The notes beneath the pieces are model-generated. The model did not search any database. It saw only the letters and a program-made list of their open reading frames with translations, and was not told where the DNA came from. From positions 2,976,001 to 3,040,000 of the forward strand of contig OZ218959.1 of NCBI GenBank assembly GCA_965112735.1: 64,000 bases of DNA, given 5' to 3'. Shown here in pieces: positions 11,745-26,500 of this stretch. The translations under genes were made by a program, and so were the position numbers. The DNA comes from Phaeosaccion multiseriatum (Eukaryota; Ochrophyta, other classes). The stretch's first letter is position 1. Each line of letters begins with the position of its first letter.

Positions 11745-12281
11745 GTTGTTGTTTTTGGTGGTGGTGGTGCTGGTGGTGCTGTTGTTGGCGGTGATGGTGG
11801 TGCTGTTGTTGTCGTTTGGCATGTCAGTATGGTGAACTCCAAGCTAATCTCGCTGGAGGGCACCATCTACGAGGTCCAGGGGAGCATGCTGTGGAAACGA
11901 CAGGTCAAGTGCGGCAGCTTTGTGGCCAAGAAGAGGCCGCTACCCTCCACCTCCAGAGCCCCGAGGGGCCCAGCAAGAAGCCGTCGAGGGGCTCGTGAGG
12001 ACAATGAATATGATGAGGATGATGATGATGAGGATGAGGATGACGACGGCCGAATGGGGGTGGCGGGTAGAGGTAGAGATCGCGCGGAGAGTCGTGGGAG
12101 GGGGCGAAGACCCAACCAGGGGGGAGGGAGGGGCGCTGCCGGGGATGACTACCACCACGATGACGAGGACGAGGAGGAGGACGAGGACGAGGAGGGGGAC
12201 GAGGACGAGGCAGCCCTTGAGAGAGAACGGAGGGCGAGGGCACGCGCCAGCAGACGTGGGGGCGCCGGACGGAAGCGGTGA
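10041..12281 (+). CDS. Secreted acidic protein of unknown function
   Basis: Five exons with matching phases: 10041-10179, 10433-10916, 11073-11153, 11360-11461 and 11828-12281, giving 419 residues. Exon 1 is a signal peptide (hydrophobic core LLMATILFVVLLAW, cleavage near AEG). An Asp/Glu/Tyr/Ser-rich stretch follows, then a conserved-looking beta-rich region of about 120 residues with ECTWKLEQ, RSDGSVITSYNGEEE and RYCTIEFEARAWQG. The tail is very acidic and then basic, ending RKR. I do not recognise the family. The central region is likely a single beta-sandwich-like domain (inference). The last intron contains a TGG repeat, and a second in-frame reading through it (11596 onward) is possible but less likely. 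Confidence 0.65.
10919..11010. repeat. GAGT repeat beginning at a splice donor
   Basis: The donor GTGAGTGAGT of exon 2 runs directly into (GAGT)n. The microsatellite looks seeded by the splice-site consensus. Confidence 0.75.
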
Positions 12282-13525
12282 GCTGGGCCAGGGAGGGAGG
12301 GTGCTTGTTTTTGAAAGGCGAGGCGCCAACCACGCTGCGCAAGGGCCCCATCAATAGGCCCTTGTCGCCCCACAGGCGCGCGCCCGACCGACAGACAGAC
12401 AGGCAGACAGATGGGCAGAGTGGGGACCAGGTGCGGCGGGGGGGAGGGGGGCGCCACAGCTTGCACTTTGCATTGGCGACTGCAGAGAGGGGAGATTCGA
12501 CTTGCGTGGTTCCCAATGCTCTTGTCTGCGAGCGGCAGGACCCAAGGCTATGCTTACTACCACACCACACCACACCATCAGAGAAGTCTTTTGAGGCCAA
12601 ACAAGGCCTCGACGCCCTAAACATCGGACCGCTCTCAGACCGGTCCTCGTCATCGGAGCGCTGTCTCTCTCTCCTCCTCCACGAGGGAGCAAAGCAGAGC
12701 TGCGCTGGTCCCTTGGAGAGCGGTGGTCGTACCTCGCTCAGGAAGAGGGGGGGGGGGGGGGCGCCTCTCCGAGGTTGAAGGCTGTGGCCTCAGTTGCTGA
12801 GCTTGGGCTGCGGTGCGGTTGTTGTCGTCGTTGTCGACCCTCCCTGTGCTTCCCTCTGAGCTGTCTCACTTTGCCGGGTTATGGGAGGTGTGTGCTTTCA
12901 GCCGCAGGGGGGGCTCCAAGGCCACACACAGCCTACGATGGCCTGTGGTGGGAAAGGCGAGCCAAGGAGAGAGGGGGTGGTGTTGGCTGCCGTCCTCGTC
13001 CGGAGAAGAGACTGAGCGAGCAAGGTGGTGAGACACCGGGGGGCGTCGTTGCATGGGTCAAGGGTCAAGGGTAGCAGAGAGAGAGCAGTTTATGCGAGGG
13101 GCGGCAGCCGGCAGGGTGCCTCCATCTTTCGGGGGGCTTGCACCAAGTCCGACGAACTACAGCAGCATCTTCTTGAGTCAGTTTCAGTTTCAGTTTTAAT
13201 TAAGTAGTGCACCTTGACCTGGCGTGCTTTCTCTGGTTGCTGGCGCTCCTCACCGCCTCTCTGCTCGCAATCCCCACATCCAAACCAATGAAACTCTCTC
13301 TCTCTCTCTCTCTCCCTCTCTTTTTTTCTTCTTCTTTCGAGAGAGCCAGAGAGAAAGTGAGAGGGACGGCGGGACGGCCAGCCAGACCGGTGTCAGGACA
13401 CGCCTTGTGAGAGTGTCAATTTCTACGCACCCCCCTGGGATGAATCTTTTAATCCCAACGTTCGCCTCCGCCTCCATCACTTCCCCACTTTCACTTTGCT
13501 CATCAATCACTTCGCAAAAGCATTC
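12282..13525. other. Intergenic, no supported gene
   Basis: 1.2 kb between the unknown secreted gene and the next signal-peptide exon. It contains short ACAG, CACACCA and CT repeats. Open frames are short and mutually inconsistent. Confidence 0.5.
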
Positions 13526-15240
13526 ATGCTTCCACTCAAGAGCGTTACCTCCCTCTCCCTGCTCGTGGCGGGGACCCTTCTCGGTGAGTAGCTTTGTTGC
13601 GTGTGGCATGTGGAAATGGCGGCATCGTTGAGGGCAACTTGGAGCTTTGCGCTGGCCTTTTTTGATAGGACAGAGCACCGCAGCGTTCAGTGTGGTCTGC
13701 AACATGAGCGCCGGGCAGAGGAAGCAACAGGCAGTGGCTCGGCGCTTCAGCCTTGTGCAGGCTGAGCGCCCTTGCAGGCTGAGCGCCCTTGTTGTTACTC
13801 CTTTAAGATATCCTAAACTCTTCCTTTTAGGTCTTGAGCTGGGAAAGAACAGTGCCCGCATACACAGCTCTGCACTGTAGTGGCTCGTTGATCTCAGTGT
13901 AGCACTTCATTTACTCCAGATGGGCACGCAGCGGGAGATGATGAATCATCGCCTCCTGTTCGCGGCACTTTATTCAACCAACACGTGCAGTGGAACATGT
14001 GCAGCGGAAGAGGTTGAAGTGTGTTTACTTACCTTGTTCCTCTCCATCTCCCTCCCCCTTTCTCTCTCCAACACTGCTGCTCTGCTCTGCGCATCAACGC
14101 CTCCCCTTCTTAGGTCTGTCTCGCGCTTGTGAGACCGACGAGCAGTGTGTGGAGCTCGTCGCTGCCCAAAGGGCCATTGATGTGCGCAAGAGCATCATTT
14201 GCGATCCCTCGTGCTCTCCCTTGGGGGGCATGCACTGCAACTACGCCGGAGTGGATCAAGACTGCCGCGGCTGCTTCCTGAGTGACGTAAGAGGTTTCCC
14301 TAACCCCCTTGAGAAAGGCCCAGAGAGGAGGCCTCTCGACGCGAGAACTGAATGAAAAGAATGAGGCGGAGTGGGGCACGGCACAGAAGGACCTTCACCA
14401 CCTCTTCACCCAACGTGTAATAGCCCCCATCCCTCTCTTGTGCCCTTACGCCTTTGCCTTGCCCGTATCGTGCCGCATGCTCCCACCCCCCCCCAACAGG
14501 AGGACATGTTGGACTATGTCTCTGAATTCTCCATTGCCGAGGCGGAGTATGCGGATTACAACATCTGCCCCTCCATCGTTCCGGACATCACTCCGGCCCC
14601 CACGGCTCCACCCACTGCACCGCCCACGAAGCCTCCGACTAAGGCTCCGACGGCAGCGCCCACTGCGGCCCCCACGGCTCCACCCACTGCACCGCCCACG
14701 AAGCCTCCGACTAAGGCTCCGACGGCAGCGCCCACTGCGGCACCCACGGCGGCGTCCACGCCCGCTCCTCTCGCTCCTGACTCTTGTTGTGACGCCTGCC
14801 TGGACCTCACCCCCGAGCAGGAGGCCTACCAGACCGTCAAGCAGAAGCGGCTGTACTGTGACGTGGAAGCCTGCTCACCCGAGAGCGGAGGCGCCGGAGA
14901 CCACTGCAACATGTTCGGGCTTTGCCAGGACTGCAGGGGGTGCGTCTTCAGCTGTGAAGGCGCCAACATCTTCATGAAGGAGTTCCCCAACGACGACCTC
15001 GTGTGGTGAGTCAACGTCTCGTGTGTGGCTGTCCTTGCCCTCCCCTGCCTGCCTGTCGACCTGCCTGTCTGCCTGTCTGCCTGCCTGCCTGCCTGCCTGC
15101 TCCTTGCCTGCCTGCCTGCTTGCCTGCCTGCCTTCGTTCTGCTCACACCCAACCCCACCTCGCCCCTCCCTCTCCTCACACGTGCTCTCAGGTGCCCCGA
15201 CTCCTTGAGCCCCGAGGAACAGGCCGCGTGCTTCGCTTAA
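13526..15240 (+). CDS. Secreted cysteine-rich protein with PT-rich linker
   Basis: Four exons, phases consistent: 13526-13583, 14114-14286, 14500-15005 and 15192-15240; 261 residues. Exon 1 is a signal peptide (MLPLKSVTSLSLLVAGTLL). Two related Cys domains, ending in CNYAGVDQDCRGC and CNMFGLCQDCRGC, flank a linker of APT/PPTK units built from two 72-bp direct repeats (about 14599-14743). Such PT linkers join modules of secreted algal and diatom proteins. The domains resemble those of the next gene (DPSC...CN...DC.FC), so the two genes are probably old tandem duplicates. Function unknown; extracellular matrix or cell surface is a guess. Another exon at about 13671 is possible, but direct splicing from exon 1 to 14114 keeps frame. 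Confidence 0.72.
14599..14743 (+). repeat. 72-bp coding direct repeat (PT linker)
   Basis: Two near-identical 72-bp units in frame, encoding alternating APT, PPT and KPPTK steps. Confidence 0.85.
15046..15140. repeat. CTGC/CCTG tetranucleotide repeat before an acceptor
   Basis: Pyrimidine-biased repeat on the coding strand in the last intron, 50 nt upstream of the acceptor at 15191. Confidence 0.8.
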
Positions 15241-16033
15241 GCGGTGGCCCGGTCCGGCCCGGCTCCCCTGGGCAGTCTTCACCCCCCCCTTGACCCCCAA
15301 CGGACTCTATGAGGCCCTTCCATATCGAACGAGGACTTTTATCTTCTTCGCGAGAGCCGTGGGATCAGTCCAAGCGATAAGGGGCAAGACCAACTTTCTT
15401 TGTTCTTAATTCGAGCGGTGGATTCGCCACCGAAGTGTCATCTGTTTACGTGACACTACTTACATGACGAGTATGTGTATATGTTATTCCATGCAGGCCT
15501 GGAACAGCGTAGTTTTGTTGTTATTAACTACGTGCAAGGACTCTCCAAAAACAATCTGTGCAATTGAAAGCAAATTCCGCTGCGGGCCACCCTCGCCTGG
15601 GGAAAGAAGGTAGATTGAAAGGCGCGCTTTGGCTACACGCCCCATCATACGCCCCCTTTCATAGATGTAAACCTACCTATCCGGCAGGCATAGGCATGAG
15701 ATGAGAAAGTACCTTTGGAGGCCTCTGCAAAAAACTGAGGCCTCCGTTGATCGCTGAGAGGGGCGGAGGGCACCAGACAGCTGCTCGCCGCTACCCTTGG
15801 TGCAAAGTCACTCATACTCAAGCCAAGCCCCAGTGCGGACACTCGGAGCTGCGTCAGAAGTGGAGAAGGCGAAGGGCCGAGAGAGAAGGGCTCGGGTAGA
15901 TGGCAGGTGATGGGTGCTTTTATTTGTTGGCGCTATAATTTTGAAGCACACATTCCGCGAATTGGAAGACACCCACTAATAAGGAAAAAAAGGAGGCTAC
16001 TCGACAGCAGCAGTGCTCGGTTCCACTGCTGCC
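15241..16033. other. Intergenic between the two cysteine-rich genes
   Basis: No credible open frame. AT-richer stretches at about 15400-15560 and 15920-15990 probably hold the 3' end of one gene and the promoter of the next. Confidence 0.5.
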
Positions 16034-19000
16034 ATGAGGAGGGGGAGGACGTCTTTCCTTATGGCACTGCTGCTGGGCGGCAGCGGCTCTTTCCAGGTGC
16101 GTGCGATGCAAGGGCGGCGAGGCAGCGCTGAAGCACATCGAGTATGCAGCTCAACAAGCGCGCTCGCGCTCCTTGACTTTCTCCTCCGATCTCTTGTTTG
16201 CGGCGGTGGCCTTCGAGAGCTCCCGCCCCCGGCCCTCCCACCTCACTCATTCGCCTTCCTCTTTCTTCGCGGGCTGCTCTCGCTCCTGCAGGTCGCATCG
16301 ACGGATACTAAGGAACGACCTCAACGCCCTCGAGGAGAAGAAGACGATGGTGACAGTTGCTCTGTCCTCTGCCTGGCGCTAAACGCTGCCGAGCCTTGCT
16401 TCCTGGATCCCTCGTGTGCAAGAGTGCGAGGCGGTAAGAAATAGAGTGAAGACTCTGCCCCTTTGCCCATGCCCTTCATCCCGTCCAACATTGCCAAGCT
16501 AGCGCCACCATCTCCGCGTAGTCACTCGTACTATCTGACATACTCTACTGCTCCTCTCCGCCTACTGCACTGCAGGCCTAGGATGTAACGCCGCCGGGCT
16601 ATCACTGGACTGTAGATTCTGTGACTTCGGCATCTATGGCCCTTGCCCAGAAGATGATGACTCCTCTGCATCCTCTGCCTCATCGCTTTCTTCTCCCGCT
16701 TCGCCGACAACAAGCGCTCCAGGCACAGCAGGAGGAGGAATACGACGAGAGCACGAAAGTGACAGTTGCTCTGCCCTCTGCCTGGCGCTAAACGCTGCCG
16801 AAACGTGCTTCCTCGACCCCTCGTGCGCCAGGGGCGGTAAGAAGTAGAGCTGAGACGCTTGCCTTTGCCCCCTCCTCTCCAACGCTTGGCCTTCATGACC
16901 CAAAAGCCGACACTCACATTCTCTGCTCACCCTCTTCCCATACGTCATGATTGTCTCACCCACCCCGCCCTCTCCTGCTTCCCCCACCTCACCTCTGTCT
17001 ACATGCCTGCACACAGGTCTCGGTTGTAATGCTGCTGGCCTCGGATTGGAGTGCAGATTTTGTGGCTTCGGTGTGTTCGGTCCTTGTCCAATAGATTTGC
17101 CCTCAGCTCCGACTGCTGCACCGACAACTCAAGTATGTACATGTGTGTGAATAAAGGATGTGTGTATGTATGTACGATGTACGGTGCCCTCTGCCCTTCC
17201 CCTCACTCTCCACTGACCACTGCTTACGACTTACGACACCCACCATACTCCGATATACTCCCATCCACCTCTCTCCCTTCGTGGTCCTAATCGCCCCTCT
17301 CTGTGTCTCAGGCCCCGACCGCCGCCGCTCCGAGCCTTGCGCCGACAAGCGGTGGCCCCTCGAAGACGCCCACTGATCTACCGACCTCAGCTTCGACCGC
17401 TGCACTGGCTGAGGTATATACGTCACGCGCGCTACCCTCCGTTGCCCTTCCCTTCCCGCTCCTTCTCCTTCTCCTTTTCCTTCCGCCCCTTGCTTTGTCT
17501 GCCTTGCTTTGTCCTCTCCCGCACGATTCATGCTGAAACTCTGGATGTCGCACCCCCTCGTTCGTACACTCCACTCCTGCGCTTCACTTTCGCTGCCTTC
17601 GTATCCGGCATTCCCTCCCAGATGTCGTCATCCACATCCAACGACGGAAGCACCACCATGCCCGCGACAGCTTCTCCTTCATACACCTCCCGTGGTGAAG
17701 AGGGAGACGCCTGCATCGGAGATGCGAGTGGAAGTTCTGAATCAAGCTCCTGCGCCCGGGGCCTCTTTTGCATCAACGACACGTGTAGGCCATGCATCAA
17801 GGAGGGCGAAAGCTGCTACAGCACTGACTTCCTCACTCCAAACGGATGCTGCAGCGACGAGCCGATGGTCAGCTCCTCTTCCCTCGACGAGGGCCCACCC
17901 TACTGGTATTACACCCGTGGAGGTCTATGCATCAACGCCGCCCGACCATCCGTCACCAACTCGACGGAGGAGGAAGAGGCTATGTCTACCTTTGGTTATT
18001 GCGCCCCCTCTCGTGGTGTCGAAGGAGCCGAGTGTGAGGCCGATACATACTCCACCCACGGCTCGTGCGAGGATGACTTGTTCTGCATGAGTGGGGTGTG
18101 CGCCACGTGCGAGAGCGAGGAGGGAGGGGAGTGCCGAGGCTCCTTCTGGGCCATCAGCAATTGCTGTGGAGGTGGGTTTTGCACTTCCCATCCCCTCACC
18201 GGAGAAAGCTTTTCGGGCTCCTATGGAGCACCGGCCGTGGGCGCGTGCTCCTTTATTCGCGCCGCTGCTGGCGAGCAGTGTGAAGGCGATCAGGGATTCA
18301 ACACTTGCGAACAGCACGATGGAGCTGGGTTGGACTGTGTGGATGGCCTCTGCGTTCCCGCTGCTGCTGCCACCGCCGCCTCCACTAGGGCCCCAATCAC
18401 CTCGAGCTTGACTCCTGCAGCAGCACCAGGCGCACCATCCCCCTCGCCTTCAGCAGCTTCCGACGACTTTGGCACCCTACCCTTCACGGCTTTTACGGCG
18501 GCACCTTTGGCAGCAGCAACCTTTGCAACCTTTGATGACGGGCAGCAGCTGGGCGGCGGGACGCTGGGAGCTGCGTGCTCTGGTGCCTTCACCTACTCCA
18601 GCTGTGCCGACGACCTTTATTGCGTGGGCGGGGCGTGTAGTCCTCCGGGCGTGGTGGGTGCCCCCTGCGAGCTTGGTGGTCTCTTCTCCAATTCGTGTGA
18701 GCAAGATCTCCTATGTATCGAAGACACGTGCATCCAGTGTGTGGAGGAACAAGGTGGGTGTTGGACCACGGAATGGAGTCAGGGAGGTTCTTCCGAGTGC
18801 TGCGGCAGCGTCACTCGCTTTGGACAGGGCGGCTTCTGTCTCCCGAACCCAGAGTACTACGCCCAAGCGGAGAACCCCTTCGTGACTGCGCCGGGTCTGT
18901 GCACGTCGACACGTGGAAGAGAGGGCGAGGCTTGCGGAGGAGGGTTTGGCGGCGGCTCTAGCGACAGCTCCTGCGCAAGAGGCCTGGGATGTAGCGCAAA

Positions 19001-19052
19001 GGGCATCTGTGAGCCGTGCCTCCAAGACGGGGCCTTCTGCTCGAGCACTTCC

Positions 19053-19084
<32 letters not shown>

Positions 19085-19559
19085 CTCCTCCTCCTCCTCC
19101 TCCTCCTCCTCCTCCTCCTCCTCCTCCTCCTCCTCCTCCTCCTCCTCCTCCTCCTCCACCACCACCATCACCACCACCACCAACAACAACAACAACAGCA
19201 ACCAGTGCTGTGCGAGGAGTGGTAGTAGTAGTGCTCCGCCTACCACCACCACCACCACCTCCTCCTCCTCCTCCTCCTCCTCCTCCTCTGGGAGGATGGT
19301 TGAAGTGTGGGACTCGTCTCCCCGGGGGTACTGTATCAACACTTCCCGCCGCAGTAGAGCCAACGATCCGGGCTCTGTGGTCGGCGCGGTGAGCGATAGC
19401 GGTACGGTCGGTACTATCGGGGTATGCGAAGCTTCGAGAGGTCAGGACGAGGGTGTGGTTTGTGAAACCGATCAGTCGGGCGATGGCAGCTCATGCTCGA
19501 GTGAAGCGGGGCTCGAGTGCGTGGGTGGCGTCTGCGTGTCCACCTCCTCCTCGGGTTGA
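16034..19559 (+). CDS. Large secreted cysteine-rich multidomain protein
   Basis: Six exons: 16034-16096, 16292-16433, 16576-16836, 17017-17132, 17312-17413 and 17622-19559; 873 residues with all phases matching. Exon 1 is a signal peptide (MRRGRTSFLMALLLGGSGSFQ). Exons 2-4 encode two copies of a Cys module (DSCS.LCLALNAAE.CFLDPSCAR then GLGCNAAGLSLDCRFC), each split by an intron at the same point. A Pro/Thr/Ala linker follows. The last exon has about five Cys-rich repeats of the form GxxC...SSCARGLxC...xxCxxC, reminiscent of dickkopf/granulin-like disulfide modules. A TCC microsatellite inserts about 36 Ser. Probably extracellular or cell wall. No catalytic motif seen. Confidence 0.75.
19050..19290 (+). 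repeat. TCC microsatellite (poly-Ser) inside a Cys module
   Basis: Two (TCC)n blocks with ACC/AAC variants between, all in frame as Ser, Thr and Asn. They separate two conserved Cys segments of the secreted protein. Confidence 0.88.
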
Positions 19560-19607
19560 GAGTTCTCCACCTCCTCCTCGGGTTGAGAGTTCTCCACCTC
19601 CTCCTCG
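19536..19607 (+). repeat. 27-bp repeat across the stop codon
   Basis: Three tandem copies of CCACCTCCTCCTCGGGTTGA plus GAGTTCT. The TGA of the first copy is the stop of the cysteine-rich gene. Confidence 0.8.
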
Positions 19608-19979
19608 CATTGTTTTATGTAGTACTAAGTACATGAGGGGGGGGGGAAGGGGTGATTTTGTGTGTGTTATGTGCGTTGTGTGTGTTATATCGTGTTATGT
19701 CGTGTATTGTGTCGTTAAGCTTTGTGTTTACCTCCCCCTTTTTTCCTGGACGAAACAAGCCACCATGACGCCTATGAGTAGGAAAGACCCAAAAAAAAGG
19801 GAACAAAAGAAAAGAAAAAAAAAAAAAGAAAAAAAGGAACAAAAGTAAAGTTGTTGACATATGGGAAGTCAACGGGAAACTGAAATTTGTGGTCAGCGGG
19901 AAACTGAAATTGTGGTTTCGAGGATCTTTGATGCCCATGTTTTTTACAGCTTTTTTTTGTTTTTCTCTCTTGTTGTGGA

Positions 19980-20402
19980 AGGTGAAGAGTGTTAGCGCAC
20001 CACGAAAGGAGGATTATAGGATAATTGTAAGACTGTGCGGGAGGTCGACTGGGTCAAGTTCAGGGGTCATTGTCCTTTGATCTCCAAACAAAACTTGGGC
20101 AGCTTCCGATCGGAAGCCGTGTTCTCTTGATCTTCAGAGGCGTTTGGAGTGTGGAGAGTTAGAGCACCGCATCAGGAGGATTACAGGAGTGTCTTACAGC
20201 AGTGCAGGTGGTGGAGTGGGTCAAGTTGAGGGGTCGTTGCCGCCCTCTTTGATTCCCCAAACCTTTGGGGGCACTGACTGGTGGAAGTGCCCGATCCTCA
20301 GAGGCGTGACAGTCAGCTGTTCTGCTATAGAGGTTTAATCACCACCATAAGGAGGAGTATAGGAGTGTTTGAAGCGGTCGGAAAGTAGAGTGGGTCAAGT
20401 TG
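19980..20402. promoter_or_regulatory. Three degenerate ~170-bp direct repeats upstream of the zinc-finger/polyQ gene
   Basis: The block GGGTCAAGTT followed by AGGG recurs at 20051, 20218 and 20392 (spacing 167 and 174). Each is preceded by a GGAGGATTATAGGA-like word and a TTAGAGCACC-like word. A 16-bp perfect palindrome, GCTTCCGATCGGAAGC, lies at 20102-20117. The array ends about 65 bp before the start codon, so a promoter role is plausible but unproven. Confidence 0.6.
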
Positions 20403-20466
20403 AGGGATTGTGGCCTCCCTTCTTGACGCCAGCACCTGTGAAGGAGGAAACGGCAGTTGGCGAACC

Positions 20467-22729
<2,263 letters not shown>

Positions 22730-23527
22730 GAGGGGGAGGGGGAGGGGGAGGAGGAGGAGGAAGAGGAGGGGGAGGAGGAGGACGAGGAGGACGAGGAGGA
22801 GGAAGAGGAGGAGGAGGAGGAGGAGGAGGAGGAGGAGGAGGAGGAGGAGGAGGAGGAGGAGGAGGAAAAGGAGGTGGGGGGGAAGGGGCAGGGGCAGTTG
22901 CGGATGCAACAGCAGCACATACAAAGAAACGTAGAGTACATACACAGAAAAGCAGAGTACCAGCAGTACATACACAAAAGTTATCATTAAGGTTATATTA
23001 TTATATTAGTGAAGTAGGTCAGTGGTGACGAAGGTCGTATGTGACGAAGAAAGGAAGTGAGTGTCGGGACAAAGTCTTCTCGCCCCTGGCTCTGGGTGAG
23101 GCGGGATAAGGATGCCTTCCTTCCTGCGACTAGTACGAAGGGTCAATTTTGTTTCAGTTTTGAGTGTATGTATTAGAACTTACATTATAGTATCGAATCC
23201 TCTGCTTCTGCGCCAACTGCACAACTGACTCAACTCGAGCGCTTCCAAGTCCGTCAAGCCCCCCCCCCCGTGCCGTCATCTGAAGTCTAAAGAGGAGAAA
23301 AGAGCCCTTTTCCCTTCATTCAAAGTGAGGGGGTCAAGGGCAGGGAGGCGTGTGGGAGGTGTGGTGGGTGGGTGGGTAGATAGGTAGGTAGGTAGGTAGG
23401 TAGGTAAGGAGGAAGGAAGGAAGGAGGGAGGCAGGTGGATAGGTGGGTGGCCGGGCAACCCTCCACGCCTCAACATCGAACAACATCGAGAATCGAGAAT
23501 CGATTTATCGATTTATCGATGTCCTCT
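22730..23527. other. Convergent intergenic region with GGA and GGTA repeats
   Basis: After the zinc-finger stop codon comes a (GGA)n tract (22735-22866), then non-coding DNA, then (GGTA)n at 23380-23407, just downstream of the EFHC-like stop codon. No gene seen. Confidence 0.6.
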
Positions 23528-26500
23528 CTACTTGTACCCGTCGTACTCCTCCTTCACAAGGGCGTCCAGCAACGCCGCATACGGTACCTCCTCGTGCGTT
23601 CCTCCCACCGCCCTGCTCGCGGTCACCACCCTCTGTCCACAGAGGTCCCTGGAACCCAACTCAGCCAGCACCCTCTCCATGTCCGCCCTAGTCACCACCC
23701 CCTTTCCCCGAGCGTCGTACTCCTGCAGCGCTTGTCTGAGCTGGTCCGCTGCTCCGGGCTCGCTGCTGCTGCTTCCGAACCGGTCTCGGAAGGTTCCGAT
23801 GACAAGGTTCGCGTCGCTGTTGGGGAAGGCGTCGGGGCGAGCCTCCATGATGTCGTGGGTGGGCCCATCTGCCTCCATCATGATGAACCTGATGGGTGTG
23901 TGACGGTGTGATGATGGTGTAGTTGTGTTGGTGTGGTGTTGATATCGTGGTAGTGTGGTGGTGGTAGCGTGGTGGTGTGGTGGTGATGTCGTGGTGGTGT
24001 GGTGGTGGTGGTGGCGTAGTGGCGTCGTGGTGGTGTGGTGGTGTGACGTTGTGGTATGGTCCGTCAAATAGGAGGAGGAGATGACGAGAGAAGAAAACAA
24101 TGGGTGAGGATGACAGGGGGGGTGGAACACAAAGCCATCCTCCGTCGGCTTGCCCATGTTATTCCTCCCCCTTCTTCTTCCTTCACTTTGCATGCATGCG
24201 TGTGTGCATGCTCATATGCATACGTGTATGCGCGCGTGCGTGCGTGCACGCGTTAAGCTTGCATACCTGTGACCGTTAATGACAACGGTTGTGCCGAGGT
24301 AAAAGTTGTTCATGGTCATCACCACATCGTCGGCCCCCTCGCTCTTGTCCTTGACCTTCATGCGACTGAGGAAAGTTCCTCCCATGATGCCGCTGTTGCG
24401 TCGAGGAGGCTCGCGAATGGACACAGTACTGTCACTGCCGTAGTACGTGATGATAAATTCACGATCAACGTCCTCGGGGGCCGTAGAGTCCAGCACTGCC
24501 ATGAAGCTGAGGGAGGGAGGGACGGAGGAGGGTTGGAGGGAGGGAAGGAGGGTGGGAGGGAGGAGGGTGGGAGGGAGGGAGAGTGGGAGGGAGGGGGGGA
24601 GGGAGGGAGGGAGGGAGGGAGGGAGGGAGGGAGGGAGGGTGGGAGGGAGGGAAGGAGGGTGGGAGGGAGGGAGGGAGGGAGGGAGGGAGGGAGGGAGGGA
24701 GGGAGGGAGGGAGGGAGGGAGGGAGGGAGGGAGGGAGGGAGGGAGGGAGGGAGGGAGGGAGGGAGGGAGGGGGGGAGGGAGGGGGGGAGGGAGGGAGAGA
24801 GAGATTGGAAAGAGGGAGCGAGAGGGCGACAGAGAGTGGGCGCGAGAGTGCGAGAGGGTTGGAGGGAGAGAAGTGGGTATGCGTATGGTTAGTAGCGGTC
24901 CGGGCTCATGACTCAAGCACCAGGAGCCGCCCTCTCTCGCCCTCTCCCCTCTATTCAGTGCCCTCAAGTAAGCGCAGCATGTCAAAAGACCTACCGCAAA
25001 CTCACAAACAACACACATCCACACACACACAGTCTCATACAGTCACACACACACACACACGAGCACACACACACTCACGCACACACGCACACACGCACAC
25101 ACGCACACACGCACACGCACACACGCACACACGCACATACCGGAGCACGATGTCCTGTCCTCGCTTCTTCCTCGGTGGGCTGGGCATGAGGCTCCCCGTA
25201 CAGCTCAGGAGGGAGTCCTCTTCACTACCGAAGCCTGTGTGCGGTGGAATGACCCTCTCTCTGAGCTGCTGCTCCTCCTCCTCAGTGCCCAGGGGTTCGG
25301 CGAGGGGGACTCCGTGCTCCATGTAGTACTCACGGGTGTAGGCGTCGGCATCTGTGAGCACTAGACATCGCTTGTACACCATCACCTCCCTGAAGAGGGG
25401 GATGGCAGTGGAGGGGAGGGGAGGGGAGGGGAGGGGAGGGGTGAGTGGCGAGAGGAGAGGATGCACGAATACCCCATATGAAGCGGTAAAAGAGCAACGC
25501 ACGCGAAGTGCTGGCTTGACTTGGCTTGGGGCGAGGCGTGAGGTGCGTTGAGTAAGGTGGGACAGAGCAGAGTAAAGGGGCTTCTTGAAAGTTTCGCTCC
25601 TCCTGCCGTCCGTCCTCCCTCCCTCCCCTCCCCCTCTTCTCCCTTTCTCCCTTTTCCTTCCTTGTGCCGAAAACACAGCAGCACTACGCCCCCACCTCCA
25701 TGAAATCAATCAATCCACCAATCCACATTCCCCCTTCCCATGCTCACACCACCCTCCTCTTCACTCCACCCACCTTCACCTTCACTGACATACTCAATAC
25801 CCGTTCCCTACTTACTCACTTACCCCCCAATCACGAGGTCCCTCCACGTGTAATTGCCCAAGGCGGGGTTCTGCATATCTTTGGGGATGACTCCGCGCTT
25901 CAGCACCAGGGGGAAGGGGTCACGCCCGCAGTTCGGGGAGTAATTCGCCAGTACCTACTCGTTTGTTAGTGAAGTTTGTTTTGTTAGTACAGCAGCAAAA
26001 GAGAGAAAAGAAGGGAAGGAAGGAGGGAGGGAGGGAGGGAAGGAGGGAAGGAGGGGAAGGCAGTAGGCATTGAGGTGCAGCAGTAGACAGGGCAGAGTGG
26101 GGAGAGTGAATTATAAATATTAGAGAGGAGCGAGGCTGCCAGCTCCACTCCCTGGCGCTATACATAACATACACATATACCTACACCCACACCCACACCC
26201 ACACACACACACCCACACCCACACACACACACCTCAAGCGTGTCATCAGCGAGGAAGTAGTGAAGACGGAAGCTCTGCACATCGCCATAGAGGGAGTCTC
26301 TGTCGTCCCACTGAGCATCAAAGCGGAGCACACTGCGGTCGTGTCGAAGGAAACCCTCTCTCTTGCTGTTGTCCACGGTACGCCCCAGGGTGGCCTCAGC
26401 GAAGTTCTGTTAGTGATGGTGTAGTGTAGTGTGTAGTGTGGTGCAGGTCAAGGCAGTGGATGGTAGTTGAAGGGTTTGGTTAAGGGGGGGGGGGGTCGGG

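Noticed and set aside
12278-13074. Several overlapping open frames of 60-166 codons
   Set aside because: No motif, no consistent splice chain, low-complexity content.
19868-19916. Duplicated GGGAAACTGAAAT words resembling interferon-response elements
   Set aside because: Interferon signalling is an animal system. Here it is just a short direct repeat in an intergenic region.
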